A DNA stretch of 36,270 bases from JAFMDF01 sp964644655 (lineage in GTDB: Bacteria > Bacteroidota > Bacteroidia > Chitinophagales > Saprospiraceae). Shown here piece by piece: positions 27,678-36,270 of the stretch. A model generated the notes under the pieces. It did no database searches and had not been told where the DNA came from. It was given only the letters and a program-made list of their open reading frames with translations. The stretch covers positions 1 through 36,270 of the forward strand of contig CAZXYA010000021.1 in assembly GCA_964644655.1 (NCBI GenBank), given 5' to 3'. The translations under genes and the position numbers were made by a program. Position 1 is the first letter of the stretch, and each line of letters starts with the position of its first letter.

Positions 27678-27818
27678 TCAGAGGTCAGATCATAAATTAA
27701 AATTTATTGTCAGAAGTCAGATTCTAAAGTTACAGATAAATAAATAGTAAATATCTAGCATTAAATAATCTGACTTCTGACAATCTATAAAATAGATGGT
27801 CTAACTTCTGTCCTCTAA
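27678..27818. repeat. MITE-like palindrome, nested copy
   Basis: Ends TCAGAGGTCAGA (27678-27689) and TCTGTCCTCTAA (27807-27818) are inverted. The inner arms TCAGAAGTCAGATT and AATCTGACTTCTGA are perfectly complementary. A right-arm hairpin ATCTAT-AAA-ATAGAT is followed by GGTCT, and the left arm has its own AT hairpin (ATAAATT..AATTTAT). Confidence 0.6.
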
Positions 27819-27992
27819 TTTTCACATTCCAATACCGAATAGCATTATATTGAATAGAACAACCGTAAAAATAAAATAATTAGTCGATTCCGCTAATAAG
27901 CTGGATTGGCTTTTTTATTGGCAAAAAGTAAGGTAGGTTACAAAGAAGAAAAAAAAACAGGTATAGAAATCATATATTAATTAATGATTTAA

Positions 27993-28000
27993 TATATTTG
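27993..28000 (+). promoter_or_regulatory. Candidate -7 box for the porP/sprF-giant unit
   Basis: TATATTTG followed by CAG is a perfect TAnnTTTG box. No TTG is present at the expected -33 distance. The resulting leader would be about 400 nt, unusually long, so a nearer unrecognised promoter is possible. Confidence 0.35.
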
Positions 28001-28410
28001 CAGCACTTTTTTTGAAACACATTTTTTTCAAAGGAGTTGAATAATAAGTCGGATAAAAAATATAGTCCTTCACCTATTCTAACCAACCTGCAAACGGAAT
28101 TTTCTCATTACCTGAAACACTATTATGTGGTTAATTAAGTTAAAATAAAAAAATTTGTAAAACCCTAACTTTTTGTTGATCAAAAATTCAGGTAGCAAAA
28201 TACATTTTATTCTAACAAAGTAAACGCTAAAATGATAATTAAGTAGTCATTTCAAGCAAAATACGCCATATACATACCTCCTTACTAAGTATTTGCCTAT
28301 TTTTTGTAAAAAAGATTAATCACGTCAATGATCGAAAAAGACGAAGGTCATTGAATGTTCATTATACAATAATTGCTCAAACACAAACGATCAATTTTTA
28401 AATACATCCC

Positions 28411-29367
28411 ATGCATAAACTGATTACATTCTGTAGTTTACTCTTATTAGCGCCTGCCTTGTTTGCGCAACAATTACCTCTATTTTCTCAGTACCAAGAT
28501 AATTATATAGCAATTAATCCAGCAATGGTTAGTCGGGATTATCTAATAAATGAAGATAATTTATCTTTTGGTGCTTCTCATAGGAATCAATGGACCGATC
28601 TTCAAAATTCGCCAAAGACGCAACTAATTCGAGGTGAATATATGTATGAAGGTAGTGGGTTTGGTCTTTTAACTGGCGGTTATTTATTGAATGATGAAAC
28701 TGGACCAACAGGATTAACAGGTTTATATGGTCGAATCGGTGGTATTTTAGCAGGCGACCCCTACTTTGGTGGTATTGCTTTAGCCTTAAATATAGGCATT
28801 GTTCAATATAGAGTAGATACCCGTTCTTTGAATTTACGAGATGAAGGCGATATAGAAGCTGCTGATGATCAGCAACAAATATTTCCTGACGTAGGTTTTG
28901 GGCTTTATTATTATAGAAGGTTGTCTAGCCGTGGATTCTTCGATGACGACTTAGTTTATGCAGGTGTTTCTATTCCCCAATCTATTGGTTTAGACACCGA
29001 GTTTCAAGATGAAACAGGGAATTTCTTTCTAAAAAGAATGCAACATTTTTATGGGCAAGCAGGTATTTTCCATTTCCTCGAAGGGGACAGTTATTTGGAA
29101 TTAGCAGGTTGGGCAAAATATATCCAAGGCGCACCAGTCAATGTAAATGTTAATTTCCGTTACCAAACTAATGCCGCTATTTGGATAGGTGTAGGGGGCT
29201 CTACTGCGGGAAGTGCTCATGCAGAAACAGGCGTGTTAATAGGCGAGAATGCAGGATTTAATAGCAATATCCGAATTGGCTATGGGTTCGATTATAATTT
29301 TAGCTCCTTCGGTCCTATTGCTGGCGTCACCCACGAAGTGAGTGTTTCTGTATCGCTGCAAAAATAG
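28411..29367 (+). CDS. PorP/SprF-family T9SS outer-membrane protein
   Basis: 318 residues: signal peptide about 1-19 (ends PALFAQ), the family start LPLFSQYQDNYIAINPA, ASHRNQWTDLQNSPKT, glycine- and aromatic-rich beta-strands throughout (GFGLLTGGYLL, YGRIGG, GFGLYYYRR), and a final amphipathic strand. Length is normal. The PorP/SprF call rests on this outline and on context: it lies immediately upstream of a type-B-tailed giant and downstream of a PD40-OmpA gene. Only 96 bp, including a hairpin, separate it from the giant, so the two are probably co-transcribed, and it is the likely dedicated export or attachment partner of the giant. It differs clearly from the copy at 8136-9074, so it is an old paralogue and not a recent duplicate. 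Confidence 0.92.
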   Translation: MHKLITFCSLLLLAPALFAQQLPLFSQYQDNYIAINPAMVSRDYLINEDNLSFGASHRNQWTDLQNSPKTQLIRGEYMYEGSGFGLLTGGYLLNDETGPTGLTGLYGRIGGILAGDPYFGGIALALNIGIVQYRVDTRSLNLRDEGDIEAADDQQQIFPDVGFGLYYYRRLSSRGFFDDDLVYAGVSIPQSIGLDTEFQDETGNFFLKRMQHFYGQAGIFHFLEGDSYLELAGWAKYIQGAPVNVNVNFRYQTNAAIWIGVGGSTAGSAHAETGVLIGENAGFNSNIRIGYGFDYNFSSFGPIAGVTHEVSVSVSLQK

Positions 29368-29368
29368 A

Positions 29369-29425
29369 GTTGTCGGTTATCAGTTATCGGTTATCGATTG
29401 TCTAGGACAACTGACAGCTGACAAC
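29369..29425 (+). terminator. Hairpin between porP/sprF and the giant gene
   Basis: GTTGTCGGTTATCAGTT (29369-29385) can pair with AACTGACAGCTGACAAC (29409-29425) at 16 of 17 positions, counting two G-U pairs. It begins one base after the stop codon. There is no T-run, so it may act in mRNA stability, processing or partial attenuation that lowers giant-protein expression relative to PorP. Confidence 0.45.
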
Positions 29426-29463
29426 CATTCATTAAAAAATCTTCTTTTATCATAATAACACCC

Positions 29464-32400
29464 ATGAACAGGTATTTTCAAGTTATCATCATTAGCATTT
29501 TTCTTTTTTTTATTGCTATATCTAATGCATTTGCCCAACCAACCTTGGTACTAGGTGATGCTAGTATTCCTTCAGAGAGTATTGGAGCAATTGACGTTAC
29601 GGTAATGGATTTTACAGATATTACTAAAACTCAATATTCGATAAACTGGAATACAAATGAATTAGAGTTTGTAGGCATCACAGAAATCAATACAACAAAT
29701 GGGCTTAATCTTAGTGAAGCTAATCTTGATATTTCTGGCGCCGCCAATGGAAATTTAGTATTTTCATGGGAAGATGCCAACGGTCAAGGGATGACCCTTC
29801 CTGATGGTATGAAATTTTACAGTATTGAATTTAAAGCACTAATTCCAGAAGGAAATACTGCCAATGTAATTTACTCTGATTCACCATCAGAAATTATTAT
29901 CAATAGGACAGCTTCTGGGGATACCAATATTTTTGATCCAGATATGGTACCGCCTACTAATGGTACTATTACAGCTTTGACGGCTATTCCTGATGTCTTT
30001 TTCAAATTAGCCCCCCAAGCAGCCAATAATACTTTTTGTGAAGGCGATCAAATTTGTTATGATTTAGAAGTAACTGGTTTTACAGACATTTTAAGTATCA
30101 CCGCTTCTATTGGATGGGATAGTAGCGTCATCCAGTTTATTGATGCAAGTAATTTTGAAGGCATTGAAAACATTGCCAATTTTAATGTGCCTTTTGATTC
30201 TACGACCCAAGCCTTTGCGAATGTAGCTAATTTCTTTTTTTTCGATTTCCAAAACGGTTCAACATTAACTCTTCCAGATAGTACAAGTATTGTGACGATG
30301 TGTTTTGAAGTGGTTGGCGAGCCTGGTTCAACTACAGCGATTGATTTCATTGAAGAAAATCCGCAAGAAATATTAAGTAGTGCAGAAATAGAGTTGGATG
30401 TTTTTTCGCTCAATCCTCCAGAAATCACCATTGATGATTGCCAAAGTTTAATCATTTTCTCTACGGATTGCCAAGATATTCGCGCTGACGAAACGGTTTG
30501 TATTGATTTTACGGCCTCTAATTTCATGGATATAAACCGAGTAAAATATACCCTTACTTATGATCCTATGCTATTAGAATTTGTCAATGCTGACCGATTT
30601 AATCTACCTGGATTGGATGCTAGTAATATTACCGCTGACAATGGCATTCTTACTTTGGATTGGACTGGTGCCAATGGAGAAACTTTAGCTAATGGAGATT
30701 TTTTATTTGCTGCTTGTTTCAAAGCTATAGGCCCTGTAGATGGTATGAGTGGCATCAATTATATTGACTTGGTTGGTACTTCTCTTGGGCATGATATACG
30801 AACTACTAATGGCGATCAATTAGATAGTCCGCAATTCAATAATTGTGAAGTAACGATTCTACCACCCACTATTAGTGTTACGGTTCCAACCGCCTCTTTT
30901 CCTCCGGGGGAAGAAATCTGTTTGCCCATTACGGTAACAAATTTCACCAATATCGATCATATAGAAATGCCGATTGAATGGGATCCAAGCGTTTTGGAAT
31001 TTGTGGGCATCAATGCTACAGGCTTAACTGGATTGAGCATTGATGATTTTGATACAGCAGATGCAGACAATGGTCAATTACAGTTAGTCACCTGGGACAG
31101 CCCTAATCCTTCGGGGATTACGCTTATGGACGGAGCTAGTATCTACGAACTCTGTTTCCAAGTAATTGGAGCATTGGGAACGGAGTCTCCCGTAGTATTC
31201 CCCAATATTGGGGAAAATCCTGTTTTTATTATCAATGCAAATGGCCAAGAACCTGGGGTAGATATTACGAATGGTTTAATTACGGTAGCAACGGGTGGTT
31301 TGGTTCTAAGTTCTGATCCTTTAGAAGTAGAACAAGATGAATCTTTTTGTATAGACATTCAAACCAGTAATTTCCAAGATATAGTATCTGTAGATTATAC
31401 CCACACTTATGATCCTACGGTGCTAAGATTTGATTCTGTGCAAATAGGTACTGCTTTATCAGGATTGACACCAGAAGATATAGTTTTAACGGAAGACGGA
31501 TCCATTAAAGTTATTTGGTTTTCTACCGATCCTAGTGGGGCCAATACTCTTGTCGATGGCACTTCGCTTTATTCTCTTTGTTTTACCCCAATAGGTGGTT
31601 TAGGAGCTTGCGCTAACTTTAATTTGGGAGAAACCATAGAAGTCACGACTTTGGAAAGTGCTGGCGAAGATGTAGGTATTTTTAATAGTCTAAGTGACAT
31701 CTGTATTGATAATTTTGGTTTAACTTTAATCGATTCTTTATTACCAACTTGTATAGGAGGAGATGGCTTTTTGAATATCAATGTAGGAGGCGATGAAGGC
31801 GAGCGATTTTTCTTTTTTGTAACCCAAAATGGTCAACCTTTTTTAAGCAATGAAGATGTGGTAGATAATACCATTCTTTTAGAAAATTTAGACGAAGGCG
31901 AATATACCATTATCTTAAACTCTATTACCAATCCAGATCAATCAGATACAAAATCTTTTAGACTTATATTAGGACCAGAAGATTTACCATCTATTACCTT
32001 AGGGGAAGATATTGATGCAGGTTGTGTCGATCAAAATGCTGTATTGAACATTCCGATAGATGGTAGTCGATTCACGTTACCCCAAAATACAGGTAGCGTT
32101 TTCACTACAGCATGGACTACCATTAATGGTGGACAAGTACCAGAAGGGGAAGAAAATCAACAGATGAGTACCGCTACTTCACCAGGTACTTATATTTTCA
32201 CGGTAACCATTAATGCGACGCAATGTGTCGCTTCAGATACGCTGATTGTTTTTACCACCCAACCTCCAAGGGTGCAAGTAAGTCAAGGAGGAACTTTAGG
32301 TTGTACGGATAGCACTTTACAATTAGGCTTAGATATCATTGATGAAAATCCAAACAATATTTATTTCTGGACAACGGACGTTGGAAACTTTGTGACTGAT

Positions 32401-35097
32401 TCTACCGCTTTTGATCCAATTATAGACAGAGAGGGCATTTATAGATTTACCGCCTTAGATACGGTCAACGGCTGTTTTGGTATAGATAGTACTTTTGTGT
32501 TTGAAGATAGAATCGAACCAATTGCCAATGTGGTAGGACCAACAATTTTGGAACTAGGATGTAATGACGAATTTATCGCCATAACAGGCATGGGATCAAA
32601 TGGAGCAGAAGTAGAATGGGCCACGCCAGATGGTTCTTCCATTGTCTATCCTGATGCAAATAATCAATCCATAGCCAATGTATCCAGAGTAGGTACTTAT
32701 ATTTTTACGGCGATCAATCAAGTCAATGGCTGTACGGCAAGTGATACCTTACTTATTAATGCAGATAATTCCCTGCCTGTTGCCAGAGTAAATGATTTAG
32801 CCATCATTGGCTGTGGTGCAGCGGAAGTAAAATTAGATGGATCTAATTCTTCTCAAGGATCAAGTTTTGCCTATAGTTGGGTAAATCCAAACAATGAAAT
32901 TATCTCGACAGAAGATACTGTTACAACAAGTATAACGGGTAATTATTTATTAATTGTTACCAATATTGATAATGATGATTGTATTTCAGATACGGTACGA
33001 GTAGAAGTTAGAGAAGACAAAGTGGAACCAGCAGTTTCTATTACCCAAGTATTGACACTCAACTGTATGACAGAGTGTACTAAACTAGCCGCCAACGTAC
33101 CAGAAGGAGATAAATTTACTTATAAGTGGACTTCTGATGATGGAATCTTTTGTGGAAATCAAGACGAGCCTACTACTTTAATCCAATCCATTGGGGTCTA
33201 TAGAATTTTGGTAACCGATTTAAGTAATAATTGTTCGGCTACGGCTGCAAGTATTGTCGGTGGAGATGGTACAGAAATATTTGCAGATCCTGGTCCTAGT
33301 CGCCAAATAGATTGTACGACTGACGTAGTAACCTTAGATGGTCGAGGATCTACTATAGGAGAAAATGTTAGTTATTCTTGGACAACAGCAACAGGTGTTG
33401 AAGTTTCTACAGAAATTACTGCCGCCGTCACAGAACCAGGAGAATATACCTTAGAAATAATGGATTCAGAAACAGGCTGTAATGCTACAGGAAGAGTCGC
33501 CGTAACTATTAACGATACATTACCTGTTGCTATGGCAGGAGAAGCACCAGAAGTTTCTGGCTGTGTTTTCCCTACTGGCAGACGCTTAAATGGAAATGAA
33601 TCAGATAGAGGCGATAATATTAGGTATGCTTGGACCAGTACAAGTGGAAATTTAGTAGGAGATACCACCATTACTGCCCCAGAAATTTCTGGACCAGGTC
33701 TTTTTGTTTTAACCGTTACCAATACAGCCAATGGTTGCGTCAGTACAGCCGAAGTTTTGGTAGAAAGTGATGTGCTTATTCCCATTACCAATGCTGGTGC
33801 AGATGTGATGTTAACTTGTGATGACCCAATGACTACGCTAACAGGAATAGATGAGAATCCAGCAGCGGGTAGTCAGATTTTGTGGTCTACCGCAGATGGT
33901 GTTATCAACGGCGATGCCAGTCAATTATCCATCGATATAGATGCACCAGGCACTTATGTACTGACTATTACTAGTCCAGATGGTTGTGATGACATAGATG
34001 AAGTAATGGTGAGTTCTGCAGTTGAATTACCTTTGGCTAATGCTGGTGAAACCAGAACGATTATCTGTAATCAACCCTTACTCATTAACGGTTTTGGGGA
34101 TAGTGGTAATAATATTAATATAGCTTGGACAACTACAGATGGAAATATCCTAAGTGGAGCCGATACTTATACCCCAGAAGTGGACAGAAATGGTAGTTAT
34201 ACCCTAACGGTCACCAATACTGAAAATAATTGTATCAATAGTGCGTCGGTCATAATTACAGCTGATGAACCATTACCTGAAGCTATGGCAGGAGGCGACC
34301 AAGAAATTTGTAGCCCAGAGGCAACTTTAAGTGCAACAATACCAGGAGATAGTTTTACAGGTGTCTGGACAACCTTGGAGCAAAGTTTGGTGGTTAGTCC
34401 TAATGACCCAAATACAGCAGTAGCAGATTTAGAAGCTGGCGCCAATACTTATGTATGGACGCTATCTAATTCTACTTGCGGTGTCTTTAGTTCCGATACG
34501 GTCGTTGTCAATTTACCTAATACACCAGTCGCTAATAATGATGAATTTCAACTACAGGCGGGTTCGGGTTTTAATACTTTAAATGTACTAGATAATGATC
34601 AAACCAATTCAGATAATTTTGGTATTAGCATTTTAGAACAACCAACAACTGGCGGCATTACGGACTTAGGCAACGGAACTGTCGAATTCACTTTTCCTGC
34701 TCGCTACTTTGGTACTCAACAATTCATTTATGAAGTCTGTAACCAAACTTGTTTTGACTTGTGTGATGAAGCCAGCGTCCGAGTAGTTGTTTTACCAGGA
34801 GTAGGGGTGGATACGACCAATACCGTTCCGAATGCGATTACACCGAATGGAGATGGTATGAATGACCAGTTAATCATCGACGAACTCATCTTTGATGCTT
34901 TAGATTTCCCAAGAAGCGAACTCATCATTTTTAATCGTTGGGGAGATATAGTTTTTAATGCCAGCCCATATAATAATAATTGGGGCGGCGAGTCCAATAG
35001 TGGGACTGATTTACCAGAAGGGACTTATTATTATGTACTTCGATTAGATACGGTGGAAGGAGAAGTGATGAAGGGGGATATTACGATATTGCGGTAA
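29464..35097 (+). CDS. Giant T9SS type-B surface protein with five cohesin-like modules
   Basis: 1877 residues, ATG at 29464, signal peptide about 1-24 (ends SNAFA). Five consecutive cohesin-like modules lie at about 25-177, 178-326, 327-467, 468-612 and 613-753. Each has a V/C-x-D/P-x-x-V-T-x-F-x-D-I strand, a Y/W-D-P-x-x-L-x-F motif (for example LTYDPMLLEFVNA, IEWDPSVLEFVG) and a late C/Y-F-x-V/A-I-G strand. A linker module follows, then nine or ten Ig/PKD-like modules (about 850-1600), each with NGC-x-x-SDT-type endings. Next are a cysteine-paired module, a Big_9-like domain (about 1680-1775) and a type-B tail (AITPNGDGMNDQLII .. IFNRWGDIVFN .. YYYVLRL) at about 1785-1877. The tail marks it as a T9SS client, probably anchored at the cell surface. 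The cohesin-like part could bind dockerin-like partners, but none is seen in this window. Confidence 0.92.
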   Translation: MNRYFQVIIISIFLFFIAISNAFAQPTLVLGDASIPSESIGAIDVTVMDFTDITKTQYSINWNTNELEFVGITEINTTNGLNLSEANLDISGAANGNLVFSWEDANGQGMTLPDGMKFYSIEFKALIPEGNTANVIYSDSPSEIIINRTASGDTNIFDPDMVPPTNGTITALTAIPDVFFKLAPQAANNTFCEGDQICYDLEVTGFTDILSITASIGWDSSVIQFIDASNFEGIENIANFNVPFDSTTQAFANVANFFFFDFQNGSTLTLPDSTSIVTMCFEVVGEPGSTTAIDFIEENPQEILSSAEIELDVFSLNPPEITIDDCQSLIIFSTDCQDIRADETVCIDFTASNFMDINRVKYTLTYDPMLLEFVNADRFNLPGLDASNITADNGILTLDWTGANGETLANGDFLFAACFKAIGPVDGMSGINYIDLVGTSLGHDIRTTNGDQLDSPQFNNCEVTILPPTISVTVPTASFPPGEEICLPITVTNFTNIDHIEMPIEWDPSVLEFVGINATGLTGLSIDDFDTADADNGQLQLVTWDSPNPSGITLMDGASIYELCFQVIGALGTESPVVFPNIGENPVFIINANGQEPGVDITNGLITVATGGLVLSSDPLEVEQDESFCIDIQTSNFQDIVSVDYTHTYDPTVLRFDSVQIGTALSGLTPEDIVLTEDGSIKVIWFSTDPSGANTLVDGTSLYSLCFTPIGGLGACANFNLGETIEVTTLESAGEDVGIFNSLSDICIDNFGLTLIDSLLPTCIGGDGFLNINVGGDEGERFFFFVTQNGQPFLSNEDVVDNTILLENLDEGEYTIILNSITNPDQSDTKSFRLILGPEDLPSITLGEDIDAGCVDQNAVLNIPIDGSRFTLPQNTGSVFTTAWTTINGGQVPEGEENQQMSTATSPGTYIFTVTINATQCVASDTLIVFTTQPPRVQVSQGGTLGCTDSTLQLGLDIIDENPNNIYFWTTDVGNFVTDSTAFDPIIDREGIYRFTALDTVNGCFGIDSTFVFEDRIEPIANVVGPTILELGCNDEFIAITGMGSNGAEVEWATPDGSSIVYPDANNQSIANVSRVGTYIFTAINQVNGCTASDTLLINADNSLPVARVNDLAIIGCGAAEVKLDGSNSSQGSSFAYSWVNPNNEIISTEDTVTTSITGNYLLIVTNIDNDDCISDTVRVEVREDKVEPAVSITQVLTLNCMTECTKLAANVPEGDKFTYKWTSDDGIFCGNQDEPTTLIQSIGVYRILVTDLSNNCSATAASIVGGDGTEIFADPGPSRQIDCTTDVVTLDGRGSTIGENVSYSWTTATGVEVSTEITAAVTEPGEYTLEIMDSETGCNATGRVAVTINDTLPVAMAGEAPEVSGCVFPTGRRLNGNESDRGDNIRYAWTSTSGNLVGDTTITAPEISGPGLFVLTVTNTANGCVSTAEVLVESDVLIPITNAGADVMLTCDDPMTTLTGIDENPAAGSQILWSTADGVINGDASQLSIDIDAPGTYVLTITSPDGCDDIDEVMVSSAVELPLANAGETRTIICNQPLLINGFGDSGNNINIAWTTTDGNILSGADTYTPEVDRNGSYTLTVTNTENNCINSASVIITADEPLPEAMAGGDQEICSPEATLSATIPGDSFTGVWTTLEQSLVVSPNDPNTAVADLEAGANTYVWTLSNSTCGVFSSDTVVVNLPNTPVANNDEFQLQAGSGFNTLNVLDNDQTNSDNFGISILEQPTTGGITDLGNGTVEFTFPARYFGTQQFIYEVCNQTCFDLCDEASVRVVVLPGVGVDTTNTVPNAITPNGDGMNDQLIIDELIFDALDFPRSELIIFNRWGDIVFNASPYNNNWGGESNSGTDLPEGTYYYVLRLDTVEGEVMKGDITILR

Positions 35098-35120
35098 AAT
35101 AAAAAATGTCTAGTGGTTAA

Positions 35121-35234
35121 GCTATTAAGTTAACAATACCTTTAAAAGTCAAAATCAAAGGAGAAAACGACAAAAAAGGTATTGCGAATTTAGAATTTGA
35201 ATCACTAGATATTTACTTAATTCAAAATAGCTAA
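35121..35234 (+). pseudogene. Fragment of an unrecognised small gene
   Basis: An open stretch of 37 codons without a start codon reads AIKLTIPLKVKIKGENDKKG and IANLEFESLDIYLIQNS, then stops. Its composition is protein-like, and it precedes another broken gene on the same strand, in a different frame. It may be the end of a decayed gene; chance is not excluded. Confidence 0.3.
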
Positions 35235-35247
35235 AGTGCTAACATAA

Positions 35248-35744
35248 ATGAAAATGATAGATAAAATTGAGACATACCAAAAAAATGGAGAATTTATAGT
35301 AAAATAATTGCATCTTATTTAAATCCTAATTGCAATTTAAGAGTCAATGGCAAACAATTTGCTACAGCGACAGAACAGTCAAAATCATTTTTTAATCATT
35401 GCTTTACAACAGAATTTCATTACTTACCATCAAGTAAAAGTCCAAAGGGTATTCAGAATAAAAAAAGAACTCCATTTCTAAAGACTGAAATATTTAAAGA
35501 ATTTAAAGTCATTATTTTCACAGCGAAAGCGTACCTTAGTGAAGATAATTTAAGTCAGGAATTTGGATTTAAATTTACTGGAGAGGAACTTTTTAAGAAT
35601 CATTCAAGTAAAGTTAAAATTTTCAAAAATTCCAATAATCAAACTCTCTTTTATACTAAACAAATGAGTGGTTCGGCAGGTTGGAAGAATGAACAACTAA
35701 AAATAATCGGCACCAAAATCAAAGCAATTCTAAAATGTACTTAG
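35248..35744 (+). pseudogene. Unrecognised gene broken by a -1 change in an A7 run
   Basis: ATG at 35248 gives MKMIDKIETYQKNGEFIVK and stops at 35307. A second frame, open from 35271 to 35744, continues with protein-like sequence (WRIYSKIIASYLNPNCNLRV .. SEDNLSQEFGFKFTGEELF .. AGWKNEQLKIIGTKIKAILK) but has no start. Adding one A to the A7 run at about 35279-35285 joins them into one protein of about 166 residues. The cause is a real frameshift or a sequencing error in the homopolymer. The family is not recognised; the product would be basic, without signal peptide or membrane segment. Confidence 0.5.
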
Positions 35745-35804
35745 CTTACTAAAAATTCAGGAGATTATCCATATTGAGTGGGAGAAAGGATACAAAATCA
35801 TACT

Positions 35805-36241
35805 CTATGCAGCTCGCTGAATATCTTCTAAATATTTAACTCCTTCCATATTTTCTTTAATAGCAATCTGCACAATATCGCCGATAAATAATCTGGCAAT
35901 TTCTCTGATTTTGTCTTCAGAAACCTTAATGTAAATTAAATTACCAGTTCCCATTGACTAATATTAATATTACCAGTTAATAAATTAACCGAAGATAAAA
36001 AGCCTAAAATACTTTCGCTTTGGGATATACTATTATTATCAGATAAGGTTTGAGTTTGCTTACGGCTATCCATTAATAGTTTAGATAGTTTATTTTTTTC
36101 TATAGCAGGCGGATTACCATTTAATCCAAGCTCTGCTAATTTAGTTGCTTCCTTAAAAAAATCAGCTTGAAAAGCTAACCATGCAGCACTTCTCAGCAAG
36201 ATATATCGCCACATATAATTAGTTCTTGGAAGAAAACTCAT
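35805..36241 (-). pseudogene. Unrecognised gene in two overlapping frames
   Basis: Frame one runs from ATG at 36241 to 35936 (101 residues; contains RSAAWLAFQADFFKEATKLA, a helical hairpin rather like one TPR unit, then LGLNGNPPAIEKNKL). Frame two overlaps its end, from a possible ATG at 35954 to the stop at 35805 (49 residues: NLIYIKVSEDKIREIARLFI .. MEGVKYLEDIQRAA). Joined with a frameshift near 35940 they make one continuous-looking protein of about 145 residues. Alternatively they are two overlapping small genes. An in-frame stop precedes the first ATG by two codons, so the N-terminus may also be lost. Function unknown. Confidence 0.5.
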
Positions 36242-36270
36242 AATCGACTAATAATCAGTAAAATAAGTTC

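Larger units (their letters stand above)
27562..28410. other. Long gap inside the plus-strand cassette
   Basis: No gene in 849 bp. It holds a TCAGTTGTCAGTTGTTGATT-type low-complexity run (27565-27596), a palindrome (27678-27818), a promoter -7 box (27993-28000) and a solo repeat end (about 28048-28062, AAGTCGGATAAAAAA) matching the end of the 6006 element. The gap suggests that porP/sprF and the giant gene have their own promoter. Confidence 0.55.

Noticed and set aside
30057..34997. Minus-strand open frames opposite the cohesin-bearing giant (for example 30057-30527, 33372-33791)
   Set aside because: Antisense shadows of a long gene with strong domain support; composition biased to Ser/Thr/Val as expected for reversed beta-rich coding sequence.

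Overview
The window is AT-rich DNA from a member of the phylum Bacteroidota, probably in or near the Saprospiria. The evidence is the set of type IX secretion (T9SS) client proteins with C-terminal sorting domains of types A and B, PorP/SprF-like outer-membrane proteins, PD40/OmpA proteins, LytTR signalling, TAnnTTTG-type promoters and the lack of clear Shine-Dalgarno sequences. The lineage is inferred from protein style only; no rRNA or tRNA gene was seen.

Layout. 1-2.8 kb: an M29 aminopeptidase (-), an orphan 186-residue protein with a C-terminal membrane anchor (+), and a LytTR response regulator (-). 3.1-5.4 kb: a sensor histidine kinase and, just upstream in the same operon, a small secreted carboxypeptidase-regulatory-like protein whose leader can form a 17-bp RNA helix. 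5.4-6.2 kb: no intact gene, but an AAA-ATPase-like relic, a hairpin and a MITE-like palindrome. 6.2-16 kb (-): a surface cassette transcribed as a 2266-residue type-B T9SS protein, then PorP/SprF, then a PD40 protein without an OmpA domain. 16-17.5 kb: a decayed region with RHS-like and T9SS type-A tail relics. 17.5-19.9 kb (-): Lon protease. 20.4-24.9 kb (+): a secreted glycoside-hydrolase-like protein with F5/8C-like and Fn3-like modules and a type-A tail. 25.5-35.1 kb (+): a second surface cassette, PD40-OmpA, PorP/SprF, then an 1877-residue type-B protein with five cohesin-like modules. 35.1-36.2 kb: broken small genes.

How the parts may work together. The two cassettes have the same three components on opposite strands in opposite gene order. 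SprF-like proteins are known to be needed for secretion or attachment of SprB-type proteins with type-B sorting domains. Each cassette is therefore best read as a giant surface protein with its dedicated PorP/SprF partner and an envelope-anchored or periplasmic PD40 accessory. The giants share a C-terminal module order (cysteine-paired module, Big_9-like domain, type-B tail) but have unrelated N-terminal effector parts: a calcium-binding TSP3 array plus Ig-like array in one, and cohesin-like modules plus Ig/PKD-like modules in the other.

The gene gaps carry a family of 110-156 bp imperfect palindromes with related ends, four copies seen, each next to a gene end. They look like MITE/REPIN-type elements that may also act as terminators.
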